From: Emticicia sp. BO119 | GTDB taxonomy: Bacteria > Bacteroidota > Bacteroidia > Cytophagales > Spirosomataceae | Length of the DNA: 64,000 nt | NCBI RefSeq assembly: GCF_013912375.1 | Contig: NZ_JACETV010000006.1 | Coordinates: 1-64,000, forward strand | Direction of reading: 5' to 3' | Shown: positions 27,228 to 35,338 of the stretch, piece by piece | Layout of the letters: each line of letters opens with the position of its first letter | How positions within the stretch are numbered: position 1 is the first letter of the stretch | The notes under the pieces: model-generated | What the model was told of the DNA's origin: nothing | The model's database searches: none | Seen by the model: the letters and a program-made list of their open reading frames with translations, nothing else | Position numbers and translations under genes: made by a program

Positions 27228-28877
27228 TTAAAGTTTTGGATGCTTTTTGTGAAAATCTGTCGCATCCTGATAGGCTTTGGCTACTTGTAGTAGTTTAGCC
27301 TCTCCAAATAGTTTCCCCATAAATGTAATGCTGGTTGGCCTTCCTTCGGTTCTGAACCCATTAGGTAAAACCACACAAGGATGGCCAGTAAGATTAGTCA
27401 AAGTCAGGTTTCTCCCAAAAGATGGTGACAGATACACGTCTATACCCTTTAAACGACGCTCCATTTCCTGAATTAGCAAAGTACGATGACGATTCGCCTG
27501 AATATATTCTACGGCAGGAATAAATCTTGCTGAACGAAAAGCATTAGGCCAGGCATTTTTATTCTGACGCACCATTAAATCATCTTTACCAGACCTTGTC
27601 AATTCGTCAAAGGCAGCGGCAGCTTCTACTCCAAGCAAAAAGCTTATATCATTTGAAGGTAAATCAGGTAATTCCATAGGAATTAATTCTGCTCCTAATT
27701 TCTGAAGAATAACCAAACTCATTGAATCCATACTTTTGGTTGGGTATTTACGTTCAAAATCGCCTTTCAGATAAGCAATTTTGATGCCTTTTAAGCCTTT
27801 GGTACCATCATAATTGAATGGTGCCTGAATACAGGTAAAATCCTCGCCGTCTACCCCTTGAATAGCATTAAATACAATGGCACAGTCTTCTACCGTTCTG
27901 CAAATTGGCCCTAATTTATCCATACTCCAACTTAAAGTCATAGCCCCGGTACGAGGAACTCTACCGTAAGTAGGACGTAAGCCTGTAGTACCACATTCTG
28001 TTGAGGGAGAGACAATCGAACCAAGGGTTTCGCTTCCAATAGCAAAAGGCAATAACCCTGCTGCAACTGATGAAGCTGAACCTGCTGATGAACCACTTGA
28101 ACCCCTATTCAAATCCCAGGGATTCAACGTCTTGCCGCCAAACCATACATCTCCCATAGCTAATTCTCCTAAAGTCAGTTTAGCACAAAGCACAGCCCCT
28201 GCTTTTTCTAATCTTTGTATCACTATTGCATCCTTATCAATCACCTGATCTTTATAGGGTACCGAACCCCAGGTAGTCTTATAACCTTTTACAGCCAATA
28301 AATCCTTCGCGCCATAAGGAATACCATGAAGCAAGCCTTTGTATTTCCCTGCCTTTATTTCGCTATCAGCTCTGGCAGCCTGTTTCATAGCAAGGTCTTC
28401 AGTAATGGTAATTGCATAATGCAACTTTCCGTCATACTTTTTCAATCTTTCAATAAAAAACCTGGTGAGTTCGACAGAAGAAATCTTTTTTGCACGGATT
28501 AACTCGGCTAACTCTCGCACCGAATAATAAGCTAAATCATCACGATTAGCAGGCACACTGATTGCCCCAATCTGCGAGGCCTTGAATGGCAGGTACACTT
28601 TTTCAAATTCAAAACCTACTGGTAATGGGTTAAAGTATAAAGCCGGAGCAACACTATTGTCCAACCGAATTTTTCTGATACTCTCATAATCTTTCCGATT
28701 ATCATTCAAATCGTTAATCATCGAGTCCGCTTCTGCATCAGTAAAATCTAATCCTAAAATCTTTTCAGCCTGATTAATCACTTCGATAGTTATAGGAGGA
28801 TTTTCAATAACTTTAGTGATAAAAGCACCCAGACCTAACGAGACAATACAAGCAACAGGTAATACGAGTTTTTTCAT
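27228..28877 (-). CDS. Secreted amidase of the amidase-signature family
   Basis: A 549-aa enzyme that hydrolyses amide bonds. Signal peptide of about 20 residues, then an N-terminal extension. The amidase-signature core has catalytic Lys191 (GIPYGAKDLLAV), the cis-Ser in NRGSSGSSAGSASSVAAG near 260 and nucleophile Ser287 (SETLGSIVSPS). The end TGHPCVVLPNGF is also typical. Its export suggests a peptide or cell-wall derived substrate rather than GatA-type tRNA chemistry. Single gene, convergent with batD. Confidence 0.92.
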   Translation of the reverse strand: MKKLVLPVACIVSLGLGAFITKVIENPPITIEVINQAEKILGLDFTDAEADSMINDLNDNRKDYESIRKIRLDNSVAPALYFNPLPVGFEFEKVYLPFKASQIGAISVPANRDDLAYYSVRELAELIRAKKISSVELTRFFIERLKKYDGKLHYAITITEDLAMKQAARADSEIKAGKYKGLLHGIPYGAKDLLAVKGYKTTWGSVPYKDQVIDKDAIVIQRLEKAGAVLCAKLTLGELAMGDVWFGGKTLNPWDLNRGSSGSSAGSASSVAAGLLPFAIGSETLGSIVSPSTECGTTGLRPTYGRVPRTGAMTLSWSMDKLGPICRTVEDCAIVFNAIQGVDGEDFTCIQAPFNYDGTKGLKGIKIAYLKGDFERKYPTKSMDSMSLVILQKLGAELIPMELPDLPSNDISFLLGVEAAAAFDELTRSGKDDLMVRQNKNAWPNAFRSARFIPAVEYIQANRHRTLLIQEMERRLKGIDVYLSPSFGRNLTLTNLTGHPCVVLPNGFRTEGRPTSITFMGKLFGEAKLLQVAKAYQDATDFHKKHPKL

Positions 28878-28980
28878 GCTTCAAAAGTAGTATTGTTGAT
28901 AAGGTTTTAAGTGAACAATATACTTAATATTTGAGAAAACTAAGTAAGACTTTTAATTTAAAAGTAATTTAATCTCTTCA

Positions 28981-29014
28981 AAAAAGGTAGAGACAGAGCA
29001 TTGCCCTGTCTCTA
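28981..29014 (-). terminator. Intrinsic terminator after the serine hydrolase-YdjC gene
   Basis: Stem tagagacag (28988-28996) / ctgtctcta (29006-29014). On the minus strand it is followed by a T-tract (A-run 28981-28985). It starts 30 bp past the stop at 29045. The short GAGACAG palindrome resembles repeats seen in other genomes, but only one copy was noticed here. Confidence 0.8.
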
Positions 29015-29044
29015 AGCACCAAAAATATTTAATAACTTAAAAAG

Positions 29045-31369
29045 CTATTTCTTCATAGCTTTAATCGCATCTTTATAACTCACCAGTTGAATACCTTTCC
29101 GTTCAATGGCTTCTTTCACTTTTTCACTTGTAAAGATATTAGTTACATCTTGACGGCCTTTGGCTACATCTTCATAACCGATATGGTAAATAGCCCTTAG
29201 TTCGTCATTATCAAGCCCCGGGTGCTCAACATACACATATGTTTTCCCTTCTTCCAGTTTATCCAACAGAGTAATAAATGCTTCAATACGCTCTTCAGTA
29301 GTTTTATTTCTGAAATCAAACCCGGTGTAATTAATTCCAGAATCAGTGTCAATCATAGCCAGATTGTATTCTTTAGCTACTCTTTTTGTCATTTCTTTTA
29401 CTTCTGGCGTAAACCCCGTACTTCCCATATGCCCGGAGATATGGCTTAGTCTTGGAATATATTTTAAAGCCATTTCTATCTGAGCTCTCAATTCTTTTTC
29501 GACATCTGCTACCTTCCAGGCATTATCCATTACGGCCTGTTGCAGATAATTATTGTTGTGAAAGAGCATCGGATAAAAATAACCGTCTTTGTTTCTTAAA
29601 CTTGGAGCATCAGTCAGCGGACGCCATTTAATATTATCCCATTCAGCTGTTATAGCAAAATGTAACCCAACATCAACTGTTTTGTTTTGTTCTAATAATT
29701 TAACCGCCTCAGGGAACCAGGGCGAAGGAACAATTACTTCTATAGAAGTTTCAATTCCTTCGTTGTAACATTTTATTAAAGCATCATTACCCGAGTGAGA
29801 AAAGCCCATATCATCGCCCCTGACAATCAGCTTAGGAGGATTAGCCAGATTTTTTCTCAAAACTCCTTTTTTGCTTGATTTACTGAAAATATTGGCAAAC
29901 TCAATAGCCACTTTGTCCCCATCAAAGGTACATTTGATAGTCTCAGTATGCGGGCTTTCAATATATCGGAGAGTTAATTCTAAATTATTATCGTCGTTCC
30001 ATGTGTAGCTACCTGCTACTTTAAAAGGAGGCAGGTTATTCCGGTTAGCCTTAGCTCTTGCAACTAAATAAGGCCCGAATTTAGTTGTTTCGCTATATTC
30101 CCACTTACCCTTGCCGAATGGGATACGATGGGTAATTGAATCTGTTTTTAAACTTAAATAACAAACATTATTTTTAAAATCAAGACTGATACTTTCGAGT
30201 GATCTGTCTTTAGCAATTACTCCAAAAGTTCTCCCCGAAATCTTTGCTTCTAAAGAAGAACTTGCATTTTTTTGTGGAATTGATAAGGCTAACTGACTGG
30301 TTTTTTCTCTGAGATTCGCTAATGCTTTCGGGTTAGAAGGTAATTTCTTTGGTTTAAACGCTGGTAAAATATATTTCCAGACCAGATTAATTTCAGATTG
30401 CATATCCGGCGCTTCGGCAGTTAATAATACGACAGCGTCTTGGTCGGGCATTACAATAATAAACTGTCCGTTAGCACCATCACCTCTGTAAGCATTGTTC
30501 CGGCAACGCCACATCTGGTAGCAATACCCTTGTAGCCAATCACTCGAATCTTTCTTAGCCTGCGGTGCACTTGGGTCTTGCATGATTTTCATGGTTGAAG
30601 CTTCTTCTACCCATGAAGCAGGTAAAATCTGTTTGCCTTTCCACATCCCTTTTTGTAAGAATAACTGACCAAATTTTGCCATATCTTCGGTTTTTACCCT
30701 TAAACCCCATCCACCTGTATTTATTCCCTGTGGACTAACCTCCCAATCAATACCTTCAATGCCAAGTGGGTCAAATAATCTTGGTTTCAGATAATCTACA
30801 ATCTTTTCACCGGTTACTTTAGTAACAATTGCCGACAGCATATACGTTGCTACTGAATTATATAAAAATTTAGTCCCAGGTTCATTAACAATTGGCGTAC
30901 TTAAAAAGGTTTTTACCCAGTTATCGCTCATTGCCACAGGCCCTGTGGGGTCTGGTACTTGTCCGGCACTCATACTTAACAAATCTTTTACTTTAAGTTC
31001 TGCAAGATTTGGGCTAACCTTTGCTGGTAAATCATCAGGAAAGAAAGAAATAACTTTATCATTCACGGTAAGCTTTTTCTCAGAAACTGCAAATCCTACG
31101 GCCGTAGCAGTAAAGCTTTTGCTGCAAGAGTACATCGTATGTTTTAAATCTGCCCGATAAGGGTTCCACCAGCACTCTGCTACTACTTTGCCATGACGCA
31201 CAATCATGAAACTATGAAACTCATGCTTGCTTTTGGAAGCAGCTTCTAAAAACTGATTGATACCCTCGCTTGAAACCCCTTCCGCTTCGGGTGTACTTCG
31301 TGGAAGAGAAGAGTTTTTCTGGGCAAACGCGTAAATACTGAAACAAAGGAGAAGTAGTATTTTCTTCAT
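29045..31369 (-). CDS. Two-domain secreted protein: serine beta-lactamase-like hydrolase fused to YdjC/ChbG-like deacetylase
   Basis: A 774-aa exported protein. Signal peptide 1-16. Residues about 20-350 are a class C beta-lactamase-like (S12) domain: SxxK motif Ser81-CysSer-Lys84 (MYSCSKSFTATAV), Tyr170-Asn171 (KFLYNSVATYML) and the block RGDGANGQFIIVMPDQDAVVLLT. Residues 350-505 form a beta-rich linker domain. Residues about 510-774 are a YdjC/ChbG-like deacetylase: LIVRGDDMGFSHSGNDA with the metal Asp pair, DVGLHFAIT and HISGHMG with metal-type histidines. Each half is a full-length domain, so it is a fusion rather than an annotation error. Combined ester/amide hydrolysis and sugar N-deacetylation on one carbohydrate or cell-wall substrate is plausible but unproven. 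Confidence 0.88.
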   Translation of the reverse strand: MKKILLLLCFSIYAFAQKNSSLPRSTPEAEGVSSEGINQFLEAASKSKHEFHSFMIVRHGKVVAECWWNPYRADLKHTMYSCSKSFTATAVGFAVSEKKLTVNDKVISFFPDDLPAKVSPNLAELKVKDLLSMSAGQVPDPTGPVAMSDNWVKTFLSTPIVNEPGTKFLYNSVATYMLSAIVTKVTGEKIVDYLKPRLFDPLGIEGIDWEVSPQGINTGGWGLRVKTEDMAKFGQLFLQKGMWKGKQILPASWVEEASTMKIMQDPSAPQAKKDSSDWLQGYCYQMWRCRNNAYRGDGANGQFIIVMPDQDAVVLLTAEAPDMQSEINLVWKYILPAFKPKKLPSNPKALANLREKTSQLALSIPQKNASSSLEAKISGRTFGVIAKDRSLESISLDFKNNVCYLSLKTDSITHRIPFGKGKWEYSETTKFGPYLVARAKANRNNLPPFKVAGSYTWNDDNNLELTLRYIESPHTETIKCTFDGDKVAIEFANIFSKSSKKGVLRKNLANPPKLIVRGDDMGFSHSGNDALIKCYNEGIETSIEVIVPSPWFPEAVKLLEQNKTVDVGLHFAITAEWDNIKWRPLTDAPSLRNKDGYFYPMLFHNNNYLQQAVMDNAWKVADVEKELRAQIEMALKYIPRLSHISGHMGSTGFTPEVKEMTKRVAKEYNLAMIDTDSGINYTGFDFRNKTTEERIEAFITLLDKLEEGKTYVYVEHPGLDNDELRAIYHIGYEDVAKGRQDVTNIFTSEKVKEAIERKGIQLVSYKDAIKAMKK

Positions 31370-31487
31370 GAGTATCGGTTGAATAGGTTAATTATTTTAT
31401 ATAAGGTTGAAAAACTTCTGAATTTATAGAATATCTGATAATTTTCATAATTTCTTATAAAAAGACAGTAGTTTTGTCACTAATACC

Positions 31488-32129
31488 TTAAGAAAGATTT
31501 TCCTTAAGTATTGCAGTAAGTTCTTTTGCTTGAGTTACAGTCATAAAATGACCTCCTCCTTTTATGACAATATCAGCGTTAACGAAACTCAAGGGTAGAA
31601 TATGGTCATTATCACCGTGAATATGAATAATATTTGGGTATATAGTTTGATTTTTCCAATAGACAATTTTATCAATTGCCCATCTCAAAAAAACTTCATC
31701 AAGGTCTTTTAGGATTTCAGAAAGCATTGCTTTGTGTTCATTCTCTTCTGTTCCAAAAAACCAATCGCTCATAAAAGTATAGCGCTTCAGCAATTTAGCA
31801 GGTAAAATCTTGTGTAATTTTAAATAACCAGCCCAGCGATAATAGAAAGGGATCTCTTTACAGGTTTTGGCAGACGCAAGCAGGATAATTTTTTCAATAT
31901 TCATATACTTGGCTATTTCCATTGCCATCATTCCTCCTAATGACAGACCAATTAAAATAGGATTTTCAGTTTTTATCTGTGTAGTCAATCTTTTTGCATA
32001 ATCTGCAATATTCTCATTTGCCTCAGGTTTTATCCATTTAATGAAAGTTATATCAAATCCAGTAAAATCCAAGTATCTGAATACCCTTTCATCCACACCT
32101 AAGCCACTAAAAATATAAATATGCCTCAT
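31488..32129 (-). CDS. Alpha/beta-hydrolase fold protein
   Basis: A 213-aa soluble hydrolase. The ATG at 32129 begins MRHIYIFSGLGVDERVF; an upstream Met at 32147 is less likely. The nucleophile elbow is GLSLGG with Ser63. The acid is in HIHGDNDHILPL and the base His in IKGGGHFMTV near residue 200. It lies 59 bp downstream of the NDH-2 gene, separated by a weak terminator. The substrate is unknown. Confidence 0.85.
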   Translation of the reverse strand: MRHIYIFSGLGVDERVFRYLDFTGFDITFIKWIKPEANENIADYAKRLTTQIKTENPILIGLSLGGMMAMEIAKYMNIEKIILLASAKTCKEIPFYYRWAGYLKLHKILPAKLLKRYTFMSDWFFGTEENEHKAMLSEILKDLDEVFLRWAIDKIVYWKNQTIYPNIIHIHGDNDHILPLSFVNADIVIKGGGHFMTVTQAKELTAILKENLS

Positions 32130-32145
32130 GATTATGCAAAAAAGC

Positions 32146-32176
32146 AAAAGAGAGAAAAGTACCCTTCTCTCTCTTT
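32146..32176 (-). terminator. Probable terminator after the NDH-2 gene
   Basis: Aaaagagagaa (32146-32156) pairs with ttctctctcttt (32165-32176), with a 2-bp slip. On the minus strand U-rich sequence follows. It lies just past the NDH-2 stop at 32189. Confidence 0.6.
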
Positions 32177-32188
32177 CTGAATATTCAT

Positions 32189-33478
32189 TTAAGAATTACT
32201 AACCTTCGTCTTAGGTCTGATAATCAGCCTCAGAGATTGATCGTAAGTTACATAGCTCCATAGCCAGTTAATAAATACCATTAGTTTATTTTTAATACCT
32301 AAAATCGACATTAAGTGAACAAACATCCAGACATACCAGGCAAAAGCCCCCTGGAACTTCCAGAAAGGTAAATCTACTACTGCCAGGTTCCTTCCGACGG
32401 TTGCCATTGAGCCTAAATCATTATACTTAAATCCCTCTGGCGATTCACCCCTCATTATTTTAATAATATTCTTTGCTAATAGCTTCCCTTGCTGAATAGC
32501 CGGTTGTGCCATTTGTGGGTGTCCGTTCGGAAACTTCTCATCTCCGCTCATGATAGCAATATCCCCCACTGCAAAAATATTCCTGAAACCCTCCACCTGA
32601 TTAAACTCGTTTACTTTCATACGGGCACCTCTTCCAAAAATTTCAGGTGCAAACCCTTCAATTGTATTGCCTTTAATCCCCGCTGCCCATACAACATTAT
32701 TGGTTCGTATCTTTTCATTGGTGCTCGTAAAGGCATATTTACCATCAAAATCAGTAATTCTTACGCCATTTTTTACAATCACACCTAAACGCTCGAGGTA
32801 TTCTTTTCCTTTAGCCGAGGCTTCATCTGACATTACCTCTAATACTTCTGGTGAAGACTCAAACAAATAAATCTTCATCATATTAAAGTCAAGCTCCGGG
32901 TAATCTTTTGGCAAAATGATTTTCTTCATTTCCGCCAATGTCCCCGAAACCTCAACTCCAGTTGGTCCTCCACCTACCACAACAATATTCATCAGGCCTT
33001 CACGGGTTTCAGTATCTTCAGCCGTCAAAGCATCTTCAAAATTCTGTAATACTCTATTCCTCAAGTAAATAGCTTCAGAAACCGATTTCATCGGTATAGC
33101 ATTATCAATCATATTTTTCATGCCAAAGAAATTTGTACCTGCTCCCATAGCTAATACCAGATAATCGTATTTTATCTCTCCCAGATCAGTTTGTATTACA
33201 TTTTTTTCAGGCAATACCTTTGTAACATTAGTAATACGGATATGCACGTTTTTCTTTCGCTGAAATATTTTACGAAGAGGAAAAGAGATTGAACTGGGTT
33301 CAAGTCCAGCCATAGCTACCTGATAAAAAAGCGGCTGAAACTGGTGGTAATTATTCTTATCAATCAGTACAATCTGAACATCTCGATTAGCAAGTTTCTG
33401 TGCAAGTGCCAGACCTCCAAAACCCGCACCAACAATCACGATGCGCTTTTGGGAAGTATCAGGAATATTAGGTTCCAT
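32189..33478 (-). CDS. Type II NADH dehydrogenase / NAD(P)/FAD-dependent oxidoreductase
   Basis: A 429-aa flavoprotein of the NDH-2 family, which passes electrons from NADH to quinone at the inner membrane face without proton pumping. FAD-binding motif VIVGAGFGGLALAQKL is near residue 14 and the second nucleotide-binding motif VVVGGGPTGVEVSGTLAEM near 168. The FAD-contacting NIFAVGDIAI is followed by HPQMAQPAIQQGKLLAKNI. A hydrophobic C-terminal stretch (FAWYVWMFVHLMSILGIKNKLMVFINW) is the expected membrane-association region. Confidence 0.93.
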   Translation of the reverse strand: MEPNIPDTSQKRIVIVGAGFGGLALAQKLANRDVQIVLIDKNNYHQFQPLFYQVAMAGLEPSSISFPLRKIFQRKKNVHIRITNVTKVLPEKNVIQTDLGEIKYDYLVLAMGAGTNFFGMKNMIDNAIPMKSVSEAIYLRNRVLQNFEDALTAEDTETREGLMNIVVVGGGPTGVEVSGTLAEMKKIILPKDYPELDFNMMKIYLFESSPEVLEVMSDEASAKGKEYLERLGVIVKNGVRITDFDGKYAFTSTNEKIRTNNVVWAAGIKGNTIEGFAPEIFGRGARMKVNEFNQVEGFRNIFAVGDIAIMSGDEKFPNGHPQMAQPAIQQGKLLAKNIIKIMRGESPEGFKYNDLGSMATVGRNLAVVDLPFWKFQGAFAWYVWMFVHLMSILGIKNKLMVFINWLWSYVTYDQSLRLIIRPKTKVSNS

Positions 33479-33582
33479 AGTATTTGTAGCCGAAGCAATT
33501 TTGGATTTTTCTAATAATAAAACGTCAAAAGAAATACTTTTGTTCGGTCTTTTTTATATTTATTCAAGGTATTTGCTAAAAT

Positions 33583-33613
33583 AAAAAACCCGTTCGAAGA
33601 AATCTTCAGACGG
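33583..33613 (-). terminator. Intrinsic terminator of the DinB-like gene
   Basis: Cccgt (33589-33593) pairs with acggg (33609-33613), with inner gaaga/tcttc pairing. A T-tract follows on the minus strand (A-run 33583-33587). It lies 12 bp past the stop at 33626. Confidence 0.82.
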
Positions 33614-33625
33614 GCTGTATTTTGC

Positions 33626-34156
33626 TCAGAATAACATTTCATTCGGTGGTTTTATACCTTTCATTCGAATATAAATCGTGGTTTGCCCTCGGTGGTGAGT
33701 TTGGTGTTCAAAGGCTTTGGCAAAAACCATTTCTTTGCTCATATCCCCTCTATTCCCAAATTTCACCATTTCTTTCATTTGCTCGTCGGTCATACCTTTT
33801 AAGGCATTAATGACAAAATCGTAGCTATCTAATACCATTTTGGTTGTTGCCGCTTTTGATTTGTCTTCCGATTTTTCAGAAGCTCCTCTTTCAACCGGGC
33901 TTTTTATACCACTTGCCAAAGCAGCAAAGTTATAATTCGCATCTGCCAGATGTAGCAACTGTTGCGCAAAAGAACGTATATCAGGAGATGGTTTAAAATC
34001 ATAGCCGTCGTCTGGCATTGTCTCCAGATATAATTTAGTGTAGGCTTTGGCTCTCTCCCACTCCTTTACCATTTGCTCTTTGTCAAGCGCGCTGGCATTC
34101 AAAAAGCTGAAGACAAACAGGGTCAGTAAGCTTAGTAGTAAAGATGTTTTTTTCAT
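33626..34156 (-). CDS. DinB-like family protein, secreted
   Basis: A 176-aa protein. The ATG at 34156 gives KKTSLLLSLLTLFVFSFLNASA as signal peptide; the longer frame from 34189 is not needed. The mature part is a DinB-type four-helix bundle with a metal-type His in LLHLADANYNF and the pair in FEHQTHHRGQTTIYIRMKGIKP near 160. It is a distant paralogue of the gene at 9345-9905, sharing HHRGQ followed by YxRxxGxxP. Function unknown. Confidence 0.82.
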   Translation of the reverse strand: MKKTSLLLSLLTLFVFSFLNASALDKEQMVKEWERAKAYTKLYLETMPDDGYDFKPSPDIRSFAQQLLHLADANYNFAALASGIKSPVERGASEKSEDKSKAATTKMVLDSYDFVINALKGMTDEQMKEMVKFGNRGDMSKEMVFAKAFEHQTHHRGQTTIYIRMKGIKPPNEMLF

Positions 34157-34210
34157 AAGTAATAGATGTTTAAAATTTAACTTAGACAATTTCTGAAAGT
34201 AAATGTAACA

Positions 34211-34246
34211 AAAAAGAGACTTGCTGCTAACAGGAAGTCTCTTTTT
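34211..34246 (-). terminator. Intrinsic terminator of the YceI gene
   Basis: Perfect stem aaaaagagactt (34211-34222) / aagtctcttttt (34235-34246) with T-tract. It lies 17 bp past the YceI stop. Confidence 0.88.
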
Positions 34247-34262
34247 AACAATTTATTTAAAA

Positions 34263-34826
34263 TCAGTTGGCTACAAATTCACCACTAGCTCTTAACTCTA
34301 CCTCTTCGCTTACTACTGCTGCAGGCATAGCACCAACACCAAAGTCAGTACGTTTGATAGTACCCGATGCTTTGAAACCAGCTAATTTTTTGCCCTGACG
34401 GTTTTGTCCGGTACCAACTAACGTAAGGTCTACTGTAACAGGTTTTGTTACGCCTTTAATTGTCAGATCGCCAGTTAATTGGAATTTTTTAGGACCTACA
34501 GGTTTGATGGCAGTACTTTTGTAAGTGATAGTCGGATATTTTTCTGTATCAAACATATCAGCTCTGTTTAAGTGAGCATCTCTGTTTTCTTGATTGGTGT
34601 TTACACTTTTTGCATCAATTGTGAATTCAAAAACTGCATCAGAGAAATCTTCTTTAGACGAAGTAAGTTTCGCATCAAAACTTCTGAAAGTACCATCTAC
34701 TTCTGATAACATCAAGTGTGTTACTGTAAAGTTTACTTTAGCGTGTGCTTTGTCAACTGACCAAGTCTGAGCAAACGAACTAACTGACGCCAATAGGCTA
34801 AATACCAAAACAACTGCTTTTTTCAT
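34263..34826 (-). CDS. YceI family periplasmic protein
   Basis: A 187-aa exported lipocalin-like protein that binds long polyprenyl-type lipids. Signal peptide 1-19 (ending SFA-Q). The family's first motif is TWSVDKAHAKVNFTVTHLMLSEVDGTFRSFDA, then ENRDAHLNRADMFDTEKYPTITYKS, LTGDLTIKGVTKPVTVDL and KRTDFGVG. Its promoter overlaps an inverted repeat at 34875-34899, which suggests control by a dimeric repressor. Confidence 0.92.
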   Translation of the reverse strand: MKKAVVLVFSLLASVSSFAQTWSVDKAHAKVNFTVTHLMLSEVDGTFRSFDAKLTSSKEDFSDAVFEFTIDAKSVNTNQENRDAHLNRADMFDTEKYPTITYKSTAIKPVGPKKFQLTGDLTIKGVTKPVTVDLTLVGTGQNRQGKKLAGFKASGTIKRTDFGVGAMPAAVVSEEVELRASGEFVAN

Positions 34827-34870
34827 TAGTCTTTGTAATTTTAATTAATAATAGTGAATTGATTAAGAAA

Positions 34871-34900
34871 CAAATGTAGGTACATATTATTTACCTACAA
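34871..34900 (-). promoter_or_regulatory. YceI promoter overlapped by an 8-bp-arm operator
   Basis: On the minus strand: TTG (34898-34900), 19-bp spacer, then TACATTTG (34871-34878), matching the Bacteroidota TTG / TAnnTTTG pattern. The inverted repeat tgtaggta (34875-34882) / tacctaca (34892-34899) spans the spacer and touches both elements. Confidence 0.75.
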
Positions 34901-35118
34901 GTATTTTTCAGGGTTTAACAAAATATTAACTTAATTAAGTTCAACAAAGATGGGCATACATGGCAAAATACTTTCAGGCAAGTCGACATACTCCTAAAAT
35001 TACTCGGCATTCTTTAATATTAAGCAGATTTTAAAAATTCCTCCATAATTACCGAATCTGTCAAAATCTTGATCCCGAAAACCCCTGTCAGAATATCTTA
35101 TTTTTACTGAAACAATTT

Positions 35119-35151
35119 AAAACGTTTGCACGACGATTTGAAACGTTTGCA
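35119..35151 (+). promoter_or_regulatory. Twin LacI-type operators upstream of the inositol operon
   Basis: Two near-identical sites aaaacgtttgca (35119-35130) and gaaacgtttgca (35140-35151) share a palindromic AAACGTTT core with central CG. They lie 21 bp apart, two helical turns. They sit about 85 bp above the predicted -33 element. The LacI gene of this operon (45376-46419) is the obvious candidate binder. Confidence 0.6.
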
Positions 35152-35233
35152 AAAATAAATATTTTTATATTTAGTCTTTATATAATACTATTGTAACTAT
35201 TATTTGTCTAATATACAATTATTGCCATTTTAA

Positions 35234-35251
35234 AACTTGTCTATACCAGAC
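35234..35251 (+). promoter_or_regulatory. GntR-like operator, upstream copy
   Basis: Aacttgtctataccagac is a degenerate copy of the perfect palindrome at 35272. It covers the -33 TTG of the iol promoter. Confidence 0.5.
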
Positions 35252-35267
35252 AGAAAACCTAATTTTG
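35237..35267 (+). promoter_or_regulatory. Predicted iol operon promoter
   Basis: TTG (35237-35239), 20-bp spacer, then TAATTTTG (35260-35267). This matches the Bacteroidota housekeeping promoter pattern and predicts a start near 35272, about 65 bp before iolB. Confidence 0.7.
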
Positions 35268-35271
35268 CCCT

Positions 35272-35289
35272 AACTTGTCTATACAAGTT
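35272..35289 (+). promoter_or_regulatory. GntR-like operator, downstream copy
   Basis: Perfect palindrome AACTTGTCTATACAAGTT placed at the predicted transcription start. Its shape resembles operators of GntR/HutC-type repressors. No GntR gene lies in this window. Confidence 0.55.
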
Positions 35290-35338
35290 ATAAATAAAGA
35301 ATAACCTAAATTCTGCTTTTTAGCTGTACCACCTTTGT

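Noticed and set aside
28988-29014. GAGACAG palindrome as a dispersed repeat family
   Set aside because: Only one copy was seen in the window and it is explained as a terminator.
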